DNA of 64,000 bases, taken from contig CAWBRT010000002.1 in the NCBI GenBank assembly GCA_963791145.1, positions 303,500 through 367,499 on the forward strand, read 5' to 3'. The notes under the pieces are model-generated. The model was not told where the DNA came from. It was given only the letters and a program-made list of their open reading frames with translations, and searched no databases. The translations under genes and the position numbers were made by a program. Source of the DNA: CAWBRT01 sp963791145. GTDB taxonomy: Bacteria; Acidobacteriota; Terriglobia; Terriglobales; Acidobacteriaceae. Positions 17,956-27,585 of the stretch are shown piece after piece (within the stretch, counting starts at the first letter, position 1; every line of letters begins with the position of its first letter).

Positions 17956-19251
17956 ATGAGTCAAAGACGACAGCACGCTTGCTCGACTTGGATTGTTCCT
18001 TTGATGTATGCCGTCGCGGCAATCGCTACTGGACTTGCGCTCCCAAGGGTTGAAAGTTACGTTTTTCCACGACTGGCGGCTGCGACGAGTGTTCCCGTGG
18101 CCATGGCCGTCTATGCCTCAATCGCCTCGGGCATGATTTCTCTTACGGCCATTGTGTTTTCGATGACATTTGTCATGGTGCAGTTCAGCGCAACCGCTTA
18201 CTCGCCTAGACTTGTGCTATGGCTCGCCCGTGACCCATTGCTGTCGCATGCGCTCGGGATCTTTACGGCCACTTTTCTCTATGCCATTGCGGCGCTGGCG
18301 TGGGTCGATCGAAGCGGTTCCGGAAAGGTCCCATTTCTCAGCGCATGGCTGGTGGTTGCTCTGCTTGTGGCGAGTATGGGGGTGTTTATTGGCTTAATAC
18401 ATCGGATCGGGTTGCTCCAGGTCAACCGCATGTTGACTTTCACTGCTGACCAAGGCCGACATGTTGTAGCGCGGATCTATTCGCCACTGACATCAGGCAC
18501 TCCCTCCGCCGGTGCATCTGATGGCTACCGAGGGCTGCCAATTAATCAGACTGTGACGCATCGCGGCCGACCTAAAGCCTTGCAAGCAGTTAATATAACC
18601 AAGCTGCTTAGGCTGGCTGAAACCAACAGGGTCGTGATCGAAATGGCAGCATCGATCGGCGATACTGTCGTCGAGCGGATGCCTTTATTGTACGTTCGTG
18701 GCGCCGGAGAAACTCTCGATGAACGTCGGTTAAGGGACGCGATTGACCTTGGCCCGGAGCGGACATTTGAACAAGATCCCAAATATGCAATCCGCCTGCT
18801 TGTGGACATTGCAATCAAAGCACTGTCACCGGCCGTGAACGACCCGACAACCGCGGTTCAGGCGCTTGATCAAATTGCAGACCTGCTGATGCGGCTTGGC
18901 CTGTGCCAGTTGGACATTGGGGGCTTTCGTGATGATGCCGGGCAACTAAGACTGATCGTTCCATTGCCAAGCTGGGAGGACTTCCTTCGACTGGCTCTTG
19001 ATGAAATCCGCTTCTACGGGGCAACGAGTGTGCAAGTGATGCGGCGCATGAACGCGCTCCTCATCGATTTGCGGTCGGTTCTGCCGGAAGAGCGCCATGC
19101 AGTGCTCACGTATTGGGAGGAGAGACTCCACGCGACAATCAGCAGGTCTTTCGCCGACATGGAAGAGAAGCTCGAAGCATCGGAGGAAGACCGGCAGGGA
19201 CTCGGCATAACTCGGGGGCTGCGTGCGGCCGAGATGATGAAGGGCAAGTGA
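17956..19251 (+). CDS. DUF2254 membrane protein
   Basis: From ATG 17956 the product has 431 residues; the frame opens 32 codons earlier and the exact start is uncertain because no start has a clear ribosome site. Four hydrophobic segments lie in the first 190 residues (for example MISLTAIVFSMTFVMVQFSA with the typical SPRLV after it). A soluble domain follows, with ALSPAVNDPTTAVQALDQI, the hallmark stretch of DUF2254. The function is unknown. It follows the LuxR-type regulator by about 115 bp on the same strand and may share its transcript. Confidence 0.82.
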   Translation: MSQRRQHACSTWIVPLMYAVAAIATGLALPRVESYVFPRLAAATSVPVAMAVYASIASGMISLTAIVFSMTFVMVQFSATAYSPRLVLWLARDPLLSHALGIFTATFLYAIAALAWVDRSGSGKVPFLSAWLVVALLVASMGVFIGLIHRIGLLQVNRMLTFTADQGRHVVARIYSPLTSGTPSAGASDGYRGLPINQTVTHRGRPKALQAVNITKLLRLAETNRVVIEMAASIGDTVVERMPLLYVRGAGETLDERRLRDAIDLGPERTFEQDPKYAIRLLVDIAIKALSPAVNDPTTAVQALDQIADLLMRLGLCQLDIGGFRDDAGQLRLIVPLPSWEDFLRLALDEIRFYGATSVQVMRRMNALLIDLRSVLPEERHAVLTYWEERLHATISRSFADMEEKLEASEEDRQGLGITRGLRAAEMMKGK

Positions 19252-19373
19252 TCGGGCGCCCAGCCAGCGTTGCGTGGCCGAGACAGTCCCGACGGCCGTT
19301 TCCCGAATGACGCTTTTACTTCTATATGGGTCAGCGATAATATGAGGCGCCGCCAGTGAGCGCTCAACGTGAG

Positions 19374-22139
19374 TCAAGCGGCAGTATCTGTTGACTTTCC
19401 GATTTGGTCACGAGCCAGTCGACCAATGAGATCAGTCCTGGAGATTTGTAATGCATCGGCGGGAGTTAAGCGCGCGAACAAATCGATGGAGCGCGCTATC
19501 ACCCCTGTCCACCCGGTCTGATGACTTGCCCCAAGACCAGCCCCATTGTCCCCATGGAAGTACTCATAGAACAGAATGTAGTCTTTCCAGTACGGGTCCT
19601 CCTGAAACTTCCTGGTTCCGCCATAGACCGGACGCCGGCCATTCGCATCGCGGAGAAAAATACTGGCGAGCCTGCGGGAAATTTCCCTTGCCACCTCAAA
19701 CAAGGTCATGTACTTCCCGGAACCCGTCGGACATTCAACTGTAAACTCATCACCGTAAAACTGGTAAAGATTCAACAGCCCGCGGATCAAAAGAGCGTTC
19801 ACAGGCATCCACACCGGACCGCGCCAATTGGAGTTGCCTCCAAACATTCCCGTATTCGACTCGGCGGGCAGATAGTCGACCTTGTATTCCTGCCCGTCAA
19901 GGTAGAACGCGAATGGATGTTCACGGTGATATCGCGAGAGAGAGCGGATACCATAGGGACCCAGAAATTCGTTTTCGTCGAGCATGTAAGCCAGAAGGCG
20001 CTCAATCTTCTTCTTGTTGCAAACCGACAGCAATCGACGGCCTCTGTACCCGACGAATGTCTCATCAGCCGGAGCGATATGGGAAAGCAGATCCGGATGG
20101 CGCTTCTTGAACAGTTGCATCAGCTCCGTCAGTTTCGGCATTCTCGCTTCCAGGCCCGGTTCCAGGACCGTGGACGCGCATAGCGGCAACAATCCCACCA
20201 TGGACCGCACTTTCAGGCGCATGGCATCACCGTTCGGCAGGTGGAGCAGATCATAGAAGAATCCGTCATGGGCATCCCACATCTGGTCGTGCTTATCTCC
20301 AATCCGATCCATGGCGTACGTGATCCAAATGAATTGTTCCAGGAACCGGAAAGCGATGTCCTCATACACCGAGTCGTGTTCCGTTAAAATGAGCGCGATC
20401 TCCAGCATATTCTGGCAGTAAAACGCCATCCACGCCGTCCCGTCGGCCTGATCGAGGTGGCCTCCGGTCGGCAGTTGCGCACTCCGATCAAACACTCCGA
20501 TGTTGTCCAACCCGAGAAATCCGCCGGCAAACACATTGCGGCCTTGCGGATCCTTCCGGTTGACCCACCAATTGAAATTCAGCATTAACCCCTGGAAGGA
20601 ACGTTCCAGGAAACGAATATCCGAACGGCCCAGCTCTTTTTCAACGTTATAAAGGAACAAAGTCGCCCAGGCATGTACGGGCGGGTTCACGTCGCTAAAG
20701 TTCCATTCGTATGCCGGGATCTGCCCATTGGGATGGGAATAGAGGTTCCGCAGCATGAGCAGGAGCTGTTCCTTGGCGAAATCAAAATCCACAAGAGAGA
20801 GTGCAAGCGTGTGAAAGGCCAGGTCCCAAGCTGCATACCAAGGATATTCCCATTTGTCGGGCATCGAGATAATGTCGCTGTTCAGCATGTGGAACCACTC
20901 AGCGTTACGAGCGTGCCGTTGGCCGCCCCCCAGTAGAGGATGAGCGTCGCGGGCGTCAAGCCATTTATTGAGATCGAAATAGTAATACTGCTTGCTCCAT
21001 AGCATTCCGGCGAGTGCTTGTCGGTGCACGGAGCGCTCGTCTTCGCTCAACGAACCTGGCGTGATCCGCTCGTAGAACTCGTCCGCATCTGCAAGGCGGC
21101 TGGCGAATACTTTGTCAAATATGCCGAATGCGTTAGCGGCTGGCTTGGCACTCAACCGCAGACGAACAACCCTGCACTCACCAGCGGGTATTTCCAGAAC
21201 GTAGTAAGCGCTCGCCTTGGTTCCGACCATCTGGGGATTTACAGTGTCTCGCCTTCCTGAGACTACGTACTCGTGGAATGCGTCCTTCACGTAGGGCGAC
21301 CGGCTTTGTTGCCCCCACAGCCGCTGCGTATTCGTTTCGTTCTCCGTGAACAACAGCTCCGATGCGCCCTCGCAGGCCAGGGTGTACTCACCGATTTGAT
21401 CGTGCCATGCACGGATCGTCGTATGATCAGCCTGTTCCAGGTTGGGTTTGGGCGCGCCCTGCTCCCATGACCACGTGTTGCGGAACCAGAGCGTCGGAAG
21501 CAGATGAAGCGTCGCCGTTTCGGGGCCACGGTTGTGGACGGAAACGCGGATGAGAACGTCGTCGGGGGCAGCTTTAGCGTATTCGACGAATACGTCAAAA
21601 TACCGGTCCTCATCAAATACGCCGGTATCGAGCAGCTCATACTCAAATTCCTCGCGCGACCGGTGCCGGTTTGTCTCCACGAGATTCAAATAAGGGAATG
21701 CCGCCTGAGGGTACTTGTACAGGTATTTCATGTACGAGTGCGTGGGCGTACTGTCGAGGTAGAAATAATATTCCTTGACGTCCTCACCGTGGTTGCTCTC
21801 CCTGTTAGTCAGGCCGAACAGCCGTTCCTTCAAAATGGGGTCCCGTCCATTCCAGAGGGCGATTGCGAAACAAAGCTGCTGCTTGTCGTCGGAGATACCG
21901 GCGAGACCATCTTCTCCCCAGCGGTAGGCGCGCGATCGAGCCTGATCATGCGAGAAGTATTCCCACGCATTCTCGTCCTCGCTATAATCCTCGCGAACCG
22001 TACCCCACTGCCTTTCACTCAGATACGGTCCCCATTTTTTCCATGGAATGCCGGTCTCCCGCGCATCATTGAGCCGCTTTTGCTCGCTGGTCTCGGCATA
22101 GGTAGCCCGAGGAGTCTCCCGCTGTGATTCCTTCTTCAT
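19374..22139 (-). CDS. GH63-like glucosidase / MGH1-type glycoside hydrolase
   Basis: The start is at 22139, after GGGGGAG (921 residues); the frame extends 91 codons upstream through intergenic DNA and is not used. The N-terminal part reads as a beta-sandwich (about 40-390) and the rest as an (alpha/alpha)6 barrel, with WEYPWYAAWDLAF, GRNVFAGGFLGLDNIG and NSNWRGPVWMPVN. These stretches are characteristic of bacterial GH63/MGH1-like enzymes that act on alpha-glucosidic or glycerate glycosides. No signal peptide is present, so it should be cytosolic. It lies just after a broken alpha-amylase gene, and the two presumably once handled the same storage or compatible-solute glycan. Confidence 0.85.
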   Translation of the reverse strand: MKKESQRETPRATYAETSEQKRLNDARETGIPWKKWGPYLSERQWGTVREDYSEDENAWEYFSHDQARSRAYRWGEDGLAGISDDKQQLCFAIALWNGRDPILKERLFGLTNRESNHGEDVKEYYFYLDSTPTHSYMKYLYKYPQAAFPYLNLVETNRHRSREEFEYELLDTGVFDEDRYFDVFVEYAKAAPDDVLIRVSVHNRGPETATLHLLPTLWFRNTWSWEQGAPKPNLEQADHTTIRAWHDQIGEYTLACEGASELLFTENETNTQRLWGQQSRSPYVKDAFHEYVVSGRRDTVNPQMVGTKASAYYVLEIPAGECRVVRLRLSAKPAANAFGIFDKVFASRLADADEFYERITPGSLSEDERSVHRQALAGMLWSKQYYYFDLNKWLDARDAHPLLGGGQRHARNAEWFHMLNSDIISMPDKWEYPWYAAWDLAFHTLALSLVDFDFAKEQLLLMLRNLYSHPNGQIPAYEWNFSDVNPPVHAWATLFLYNVEKELGRSDIRFLERSFQGLMLNFNWWVNRKDPQGRNVFAGGFLGLDNIGVFDRSAQLPTGGHLDQADGTAWMAFYCQNMLEIALILTEHDSVYEDIAFRFLEQFIWITYAMDRIGDKHDQMWDAHDGFFYDLLHLPNGDAMRLKVRSMVGLLPLCASTVLEPGLEARMPKLTELMQLFKKRHPDLLSHIAPADETFVGYRGRRLLSVCNKKKIERLLAYMLDENEFLGPYGIRSLSRYHREHPFAFYLDGQEYKVDYLPAESNTGMFGGNSNWRGPVWMPVNALLIRGLLNLYQFYGDEFTVECPTGSGKYMTLFEVAREISRRLASIFLRDANGRRPVYGGTRKFQEDPYWKDYILFYEYFHGDNGAGLGASHQTGWTGVIARSIDLFARLTPADALQISRTDLIGRLARDQIGKSTDTAA

Positions 22140-22293
22140 GGCCTCTCCCCCTTTCGCAATACACTCGAGGTTTTCACTTGGCCGCCAGGAAGATCCCCGC
22201 GATGGGACTCCGCCTTGCCGACTGTGACATACGACCTCATCTCCCTTCGCCGGGTGAATTGTGCCTCGGGCAGCTGCAACGTTCACGCCTGAG

Positions 22294-23244
22294 AACTGTA
22301 TTGGGACCTTGAACGGGTGCTGCAGCAGCAAGGCTTCGACTACACCTATGACAAGCGACCTCAGCCAGGAAGAGGAAGGCTGGATTGTATGACCGGATGC
22401 GTCGAATTGCATCCGGCCAAAACGACGGCGCGCGCAAGCCCCATGTCCGCTCGAACACTTCCGGCAGGACCAGCATCGCCATGTCGCATCGAACGCCGTC
22501 GCACAACTTCGCGACCTTGAGTAGTTCCTGTCGCATCGCCTCCTGCAGAGACGGCTCCGAATAATTCAATTGGAGTGTGTCGGGCCAGCCCTCAAAGTAT
22601 GGGTCGCGACCGTAGGCCAACACCAGCTGATTAGCAGACTTCCCGGTACGAACATAGTTCCGGGGTTCGCGCAGAGCATCTTGTTCAGTGCCACGGACGT
22701 AGAACTCCGGGTGTTGCTGCACCCAAGGATGGTCCAGTGCGGTGTGATTAGGGACGAAATCCAGGAGCAATCGCATTCCGTGCTCGTGGATCCTCCGCCG
22801 GAGCCGCTCCAGCGCCCGATTTCCGCCGAAGTCGGAATGCGCCACATATTGTGTGATTGCGAAGCAGGAACCAAAGACATCATCCTGTGTATAGTCCGGG
22901 AGACTTCGCCGGAACTCAGTCCGCCACTCAGGGCACTCGCGAGACACCTTCCGGCCAGCAGCACCTGTTTGCCAAACCCCGAGAAACCAAATCCAACTGA
23001 ATCCAGACCTCGACCATCGATCAAGGTCGCCGTCGGAGATGTCGTCCAAGGTCGCTTGCCGGTTCAAGCCGCGCGAGAGCTCCTGAAGCCACACTCGCGT
23101 GTTGATCTGGTAGAGGGAGGAACACGTACTCCGGGTTATCTCAATGTTTCGCTTGGCAACAGCGGATGGGATATCGGTCACCTCAGGTTTTCGTGCCGGG
23201 GGTAGAGCTGGCGCCACTGTCATGTCAGTCTGAGAAGCACTCAT
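22294..23244 (-). pseudogene. GH13 alpha-amylase, truncated and with an inverted segment
   Basis: From ATG 23244 (GGAGGG 5 nt upstream) the minus strand reads about 293 residues of a GH13 enzyme: YQINTRVWL, LLLDFVPNHTALDHPW (region I) and GVRCDMAMLVLP (region II, nucleophile Asp). The reading is normal up to FLFLAEV at about 22362. The expected continuation YWDLERVLQQQGFDYTYDKR is found instead on the plus strand at 22299-22358, so a segment of about 66 bp is inverted. It is flanked by CTGAG (22289-22293) and CTCAG (22360-22364). Nothing after this segment resembles the C-terminal half. The gene is therefore broken, unless this is an assembly fault. Confidence 0.8.
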
Positions 23245-23327
23245 GATTCCCTCCGACGCTAAAACATCTTCTTTGCTTGCCAATCTCGCCAATTGCACGA
23301 ATACTACAATCGTCCCCCAGCTCACAG

Positions 23328-23347
23328 AACTAGTACAACTGCTAGCG
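23328..23347 (-). promoter_or_regulatory. Dyad site D (AACTAGTA-N4-TGCTAGCG)
   Basis: Both halves match the consensus at seven of eight positions. On the minus strand TAGTAT (23301-23306) is centred exactly 34 bp from the dyad centre, and the amylase start lies about 50 nt beyond. It would drive the amylase-glucosidase unit. Confidence 0.65.
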
Positions 23348-23467
23348 CCTTAGTGCGTGCTTCCCGATTCTGCTGTATCGAAGCGTAACTTAGCTGTCCC
23401 GCCAGCAACCTCCCACGTCCTTGTGTCGATAGTCGCGACACATTGCGGCATGAGCCATAGGGAACGT

Positions 23468-24475
23468 TTAGGGGGAATTCCTACGCGAAGCATCTGTCGG
23501 CCATTCATCGTCAGTGCGGCGCCAAGTTTTATCCGGATTAAAGAGCTCCATATTCTTGACGATATTCAGGGAATCGGGGCCCAGATCCTTCTCATAGACG
23601 ATTCCGTAGTTGCTGACCATGAAGGTCTTCACTCCGGTGACATGGTATTCGGCCGGTACTGCTACCAGGGCGAATCCGCCGATCATCACGCCTTCGATCA
23701 CATAGTCAATTCTGCCCAGCGGCGCTGCCGGACCTTGGCCCTTCAACACTTTGAAGTAATAGCCGTGATAAACCGACGGTTTGTCAGTCGAGTAACCTTC
23801 CTCTAAAGCGTGCGCAACGGCTTCGCTGATGGGACCACCGGGCGTGCCGTCCGCGTTCTTCCAGAACAAACCGTCCCGTTTTCCGGGGGTGCTGATGATC
23901 TTCTGGGCGTATTGGTTTACACCAGAGCCGTCGTGTTGATCGGAAGCATATTCATTTTGCGCCTCTACGAATCCGCGACAGATCTGAATGGCATCCAATT
24001 CGTTCGCACCAATGCGCCGGCGCAAGATCTCTTCGCGCCCAGCCTTTGAATCGAACAGCCACTTTCCGCTCTTCTTGACAATCGGAACCGGGAGCGGCCA
24101 CTCGTCGTTCCCGGCCATCAAGATTGCCCGGCTCGGGTGTGCCGGGTCGATCCACACAAAATGCTTCTGTCGAACTTTGTCCACAAACGCCATAACATTG
24201 TTCTTATCCCGCACAGGGTCCGCTGAGTAGAGAATGCTTTTGCCTTGCGGGCCGAAGATTCTCAACAAGCTCGGCAAATCGTAGCTTTTTGCTGCTTCGA
24301 TAAGCGCCACGGCCGCTTTCTGAGGCGTCGTAAACATTTCTTGCGCTGGTGCTTGGGCTGGGGTGGCGAGTTTCTCTGCGGACTGAGACGCAGCATATGA
24401 AGCTAATACCTGAGCGCAGGCCAGTGAAGCCATCAGCAGTATGCGTGCAGTTATCTTCAACGTCTTGCGGAGCAT
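23468..24475 (-). CDS. DUF2950 secreted protein
   Basis: The start is at ATG 24475, with GGAG 9 nt before (335 residues); a start seven codons earlier is possible. A signal peptide (about 1-28) is followed by the DUF2950 region: FTTPQKAAVALIEAAKSYD, GWLFDSKAGREEILRRRIG-type text (KWLFDSKAGREEI), FVEAQNEYAS, and DGLFWKNADG. The function is unknown. It follows a DUF3300 gene with a short gap; I recall the two families as frequent neighbours, which suggests a joint periplasmic or envelope role. It is probably transcribed with DUF3300 from the region carrying site F. Confidence 0.88.
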   Translation of the reverse strand: MLRKTLKITARILLMASLACAQVLASYAASQSAEKLATPAQAPAQEMFTTPQKAAVALIEAAKSYDLPSLLRIFGPQGKSILYSADPVRDKNNVMAFVDKVRQKHFVWIDPAHPSRAILMAGNDEWPLPVPIVKKSGKWLFDSKAGREEILRRRIGANELDAIQICRGFVEAQNEYASDQHDGSGVNQYAQKIISTPGKRDGLFWKNADGTPGGPISEAVAHALEEGYSTDKPSVYHGYYFKVLKGQGPAAPLGRIDYVIEGVMIGGFALVAVPAEYHVTGVKTFMVSNYGIVYEKDLGPDSLNIVKNMELFNPDKTWRRTDDEWPTDASRRNSP

Positions 24476-24518
24476 ATGACTCGTCTCCATCTTCAATTGC
24501 TAACCGACATCAACCCGC

Positions 24519-25811
24519 CTACCTGCGTCTGCCGCCGCCTCTTCCGCCGAAGCCACCGCGAGACCCTCCCATACTGGAAGCGCCGCGCTCGCTGCTGGCC
24601 CGGGCCGCGCCGCCGCCCCCGCCCTCGAAGGCGCCCGTGTCCCTGGAACTTGGTCCAGAAGTACTGCGGTTGCCGACGCGGTCACCACCAGAGCGGTTCG
24701 CGCCCATGTCGCCCCCGCCTGCTCCCGCGCCGCGATTACTGGGCTCTCTGCCTCCAGCACCGCGATCCATTCCGGTCGGCTGCGGCCTCGCACCTGTGCT
24801 ACGGTCTCGCATGCTCGCTTGTTGCCCGTCCATTCGTTGAGCTTGACTTTGGCGTGCACTTGCCTGCCGCGTCCCCATCGAGTCTCCGCGAGCTGTGCCC
24901 CCGTACCTGTTCGCAGTTGCCCGGTCGGAGTAAGGCGCACCGCCGCGATGTTGCGGATTGTGTTGCCAGGTAGTATTGCCAGCCGGATTCACTCGGCCTC
25001 CGCCCTGGGCGTTTTGCCGATTAGAGTTATTGACGAAGTTATTGTTGCGGTTGACGTACACGTTGTTGTTACCCCATCCGGAGTTCCAGCCCCAGCCACC
25101 GCCCCATGCAGCTCCCATGGCGACTCCAACGCCAAATGAGAGCGCCATTCCTGCCGCGTAATATCCCGCCGGCGGGTACGGGTAAACCGGTGCCCCATAG
25201 ACCACTACCGGGTCATAGCTGGGGACATAGACCACTTCCGGGCTGGCAGGTTCAACCACAATGACCTGCTTTTTGTCGATCACCTTGGTTTCCACTGTCT
25301 GCTGCTCTGTGGTCTTCAGGTTCCCTTTCTCTGCGGCCTTTTTGCGCATACGCTGCACTGCATCCATCACATCGCTCTGCTGCGCCAAAAACGCATTTCC
25401 AAGATCAGCGGTCCACTTGATATTCTCTGCCAGCCGTTTCACCACGTCGGGAAACTGCGCCATGGCCTGAATACTCGGGTCCCATTCCTGTTTCCTCACG
25501 GCATCCGTGAGAGCCTTGCCTTTCAGGTTCTTGTTCTTCTGCAGCCACTGCTGGAGTTGAATGACTTCGAGTGGATATGTCGATGCGACTAACGTCTGGC
25601 TCAGCAGCGGGTCAGGATAGAGCGCAATGGGGGCGACCAAGGAATCGAGTTGATCATTCGGAATTGCAGCTGTCTCGCTCGGGGCGGCTGCCTGCAGCGG
25701 CGAAGACCACAAAGGCGCATCTCCGGGCAAAAGCAGTGCCGCACACAGGATGGCGATGCAGTGTCGGATAATGTAGTTTGACACAATCACTTGGGAGTGC
25801 TTGGGTTTCAT
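24519..25811 (-). CDS. DUF3300 secreted protein with low-complexity tail
   Basis: The start is set at 25811 (430 residues), with GGAGAG about 10 nt before; a start three codons earlier is possible. After a signal segment (about 10-30) comes the DUF3300 core (about 60-230) with LVAPIALYPDPLLSQTL, TYPLEVIQLQQWL, WDPSIQAMAQFPDV and VVYVPSYDPVVVYG. Then come a Gly/Trp stretch, an Asn-rich stretch and a tail very rich in Gly, Arg and Ser to the end. The tail suggests surface interaction or nucleic-acid/polymer binding but proves nothing. It is first in a two-gene unit with DUF2950. Confidence 0.88.
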   Translation of the reverse strand: MKPKHSQVIVSNYIIRHCIAILCAALLLPGDAPLWSSPLQAAAPSETAAIPNDQLDSLVAPIALYPDPLLSQTLVASTYPLEVIQLQQWLQKNKNLKGKALTDAVRKQEWDPSIQAMAQFPDVVKRLAENIKWTADLGNAFLAQQSDVMDAVQRMRKKAAEKGNLKTTEQQTVETKVIDKKQVIVVEPASPEVVYVPSYDPVVVYGAPVYPYPPAGYYAAGMALSFGVGVAMGAAWGGGWGWNSGWGNNNVYVNRNNNFVNNSNRQNAQGGGRVNPAGNTTWQHNPQHRGGAPYSDRATANRYGGTARGDSMGTRQASARQSQAQRMDGQQASMRDRSTGARPQPTGMDRGAGGREPSNRGAGAGGGDMGANRSGGDRVGNRSTSGPSSRDTGAFEGGGGGAARASSERGASSMGGSRGGFGGRGGGRRR

Positions 25812-26042
25812 AATGAACATCTCTCCCGCTTCACCGCACGGCGTTGTTTCCGCTTCAGCCGACCTGTGATAAAGCTCGCAGATACTTCTACTCCAGGCTA
25901 TCTTCAGCACGTACTCGAGCGCTTAATCTGCTGACGGCGATATGGATACGAAGCCGCCGCACTACATACTTGAACGCGAGTGTGTCCCACTTGTGCACCA
26001 TGCGCCAACGCTCTCGAGTCTAGCGACAATCACCGGAAGCGA

Positions 26043-26062
26043 AACTGTGAGTATTGCTAGAG
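26043..26062 (-). promoter_or_regulatory. Dyad site F (AACTGTGA-N4-TGCTAGAG)
   Basis: The right half matches seven of eight positions and the left six. The minus-strand hexamer TAGACT (26017-26022) is centred 33 bp away, pointing to DUF3300. No good hexamer lies on the RND side. A consensus half-site TGCCAGTT stands at 26100-26107. The remaining 25812-26308 spacer shows no gene. Confidence 0.5.
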
Positions 26063-26308
26063 ACGCCATGATTACGCTGAACAGGTGCCGCCTCTGAGAT
26101 GCCAGTTACCGCGGACAGTGCGCACTGGAGCTCATCAAGTGAGCTGGTTGCGGATTATGATCCGTTAATGGCGTCCTGACCTTGTTATATAAAAGATTCT
26201 CACCCGAGCTCGTTTAGCACTTGTTTTGCGGACCTCTACTAATTCTCTCAGTAGGAATCCTCTTAATGAGAGCCTACAACGTAGCGTGAATGGCGCTCGG
26301 GGGCAGGG

Positions 26309-27583
26309 ATGCGAAATCGACGTGAGCTTTACTGTGGTGAACCAAGAACACAGGATGCACACTCCAGGGAGTGGCGGCTACATTGGAACGGAGCTTTCTT
26401 GGCTTTCTTCTGCGGAGTCTTTCTGCCTTTTGTCGCGGTACTTCTATGCACCGGCTGTGGGGAAACGAAAGCGCCGACTGCGGCCGAGCCTCCAGTGGTC
26501 GAGGTAGTGCAGGTTACCCAGCAGGATGTCCCCATCTATGAGGACTGGGTTGCGCAAATAAATGGTCCTGTTAATGCGGAGATCACACCTAAGGTGCAGG
26601 GGTACCTACTCAAGCAGAATTACCATAATGGCTTTTTTGTCACGAAAGGACAGCTTCTGTTCGAGATCGACCCGCGGCCCTTCCGGACGGCACTCGATGG
26701 CGCCAAAGCTGACTTGGCGGTAACGGAAGCAAACTTGGCAAGGGTAGAGGCAGACGTTGCCCGGGATACCCCGCTAGCCGCACAAAATGCGATTCCGCAA
26801 AAGCAGCTAGATGGCGACCTTGCGAGTCGAGCTGCATTCAATGCGCGCGTCCTCGCCAACAAGGCGGCGGTTCAGAATGCGGAACTGAATCTCGGCTGGA
26901 CCAAGCTATATTCGCCAATAACCGGCATCGCCGGCGTCTCGAGTTCGCAAATAGGTGACCTGGTGGGGCCTGCCACCAAGATGGCTACGGTCTCGCAAGT
27001 GGATCCGATCTGGACATACTTCAACATCAGCGAGCCTATCTTTCTGCGCATTGCACCCAGGATCACCCAAATCCTTCGCGGAACCGGCAACATGAAGAAT
27101 GTACCCCTTCCTCCCGTTGAATTTATTCAAGCCGATGGAGTTTCGTATCCGAAGAAGGGAAAGATTATTTACGTGAATCGCCAGGTCGGAACCCAGACGG
27201 GCACGATTCAGGTGGCGGCCGAGTTCCCCAACCCGGAGGCCGTACTTCGCCCCGGCGGCTTCGGACGGGTCCGAATCCAGACCGGAATAATGAGAGATGC
27301 ACTGCTGGTTCCGCAGGCCGCCGTCATCGAAGTGCAGTCAGAATACCAGCTGATTGTGCTGAACCCTGAAAATAAGGCCATTTTCCGTCAGGTTAAAGTG
27401 GGCGAACGTGTCGGGCCGAACTGGATCGTTCGCGAGGGATTGAAGCCGGGCGAGCGGGTCGTGGTCCAAGGCATCCAGAAGATACAGACGGCTACAGCAC
27501 AGGCGCCGCAAGTAGCGAAGGAAGGCATCCCAGTCGCGCCCAACCCGTATGTGCCCGTCTCAGCGGGTCCGAGGGGCAACTGA
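26309..27583 (+). CDS. RND efflux periplasmic adaptor (MFP), lipoprotein
   Basis: The 424 residues start with a long N-terminal region and a lipobox LCTGC (Cys at about 50), so the mature protein is probably lipid-anchored. Then follow the barrel-sandwich and lipoyl halves (ITPKVQGYLLKQNYHNG, GQLLFEIDPRPF), an alpha hairpin (about 115-195), a beta-barrel, and a membrane-proximal domain with LRPGGFGRVRI and VPQAAV. This is the AcrA/MexA family. It bridges the RND pump and the TolC-type channel that follow. The stop is 2 nt before the permease start. The N terminus before the lipobox is unusually long, so a later start is possible. Confidence 0.93.
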   Translation: MRNRRELYCGEPRTQDAHSREWRLHWNGAFLAFFCGVFLPFVAVLLCTGCGETKAPTAAEPPVVEVVQVTQQDVPIYEDWVAQINGPVNAEITPKVQGYLLKQNYHNGFFVTKGQLLFEIDPRPFRTALDGAKADLAVTEANLARVEADVARDTPLAAQNAIPQKQLDGDLASRAAFNARVLANKAAVQNAELNLGWTKLYSPITGIAGVSSSQIGDLVGPATKMATVSQVDPIWTYFNISEPIFLRIAPRITQILRGTGNMKNVPLPPVEFIQADGVSYPKKGKIIYVNRQVGTQTGTIQVAAEFPNPEAVLRPGGFGRVRIQTGIMRDALLVPQAAVIEVQSEYQLIVLNPENKAIFRQVKVGERVGPNWIVREGLKPGERVVVQGIQKIQTATAQAPQVAKEGIPVAPNPYVPVSAGPRGN

Positions 27584-27585
27584 CG

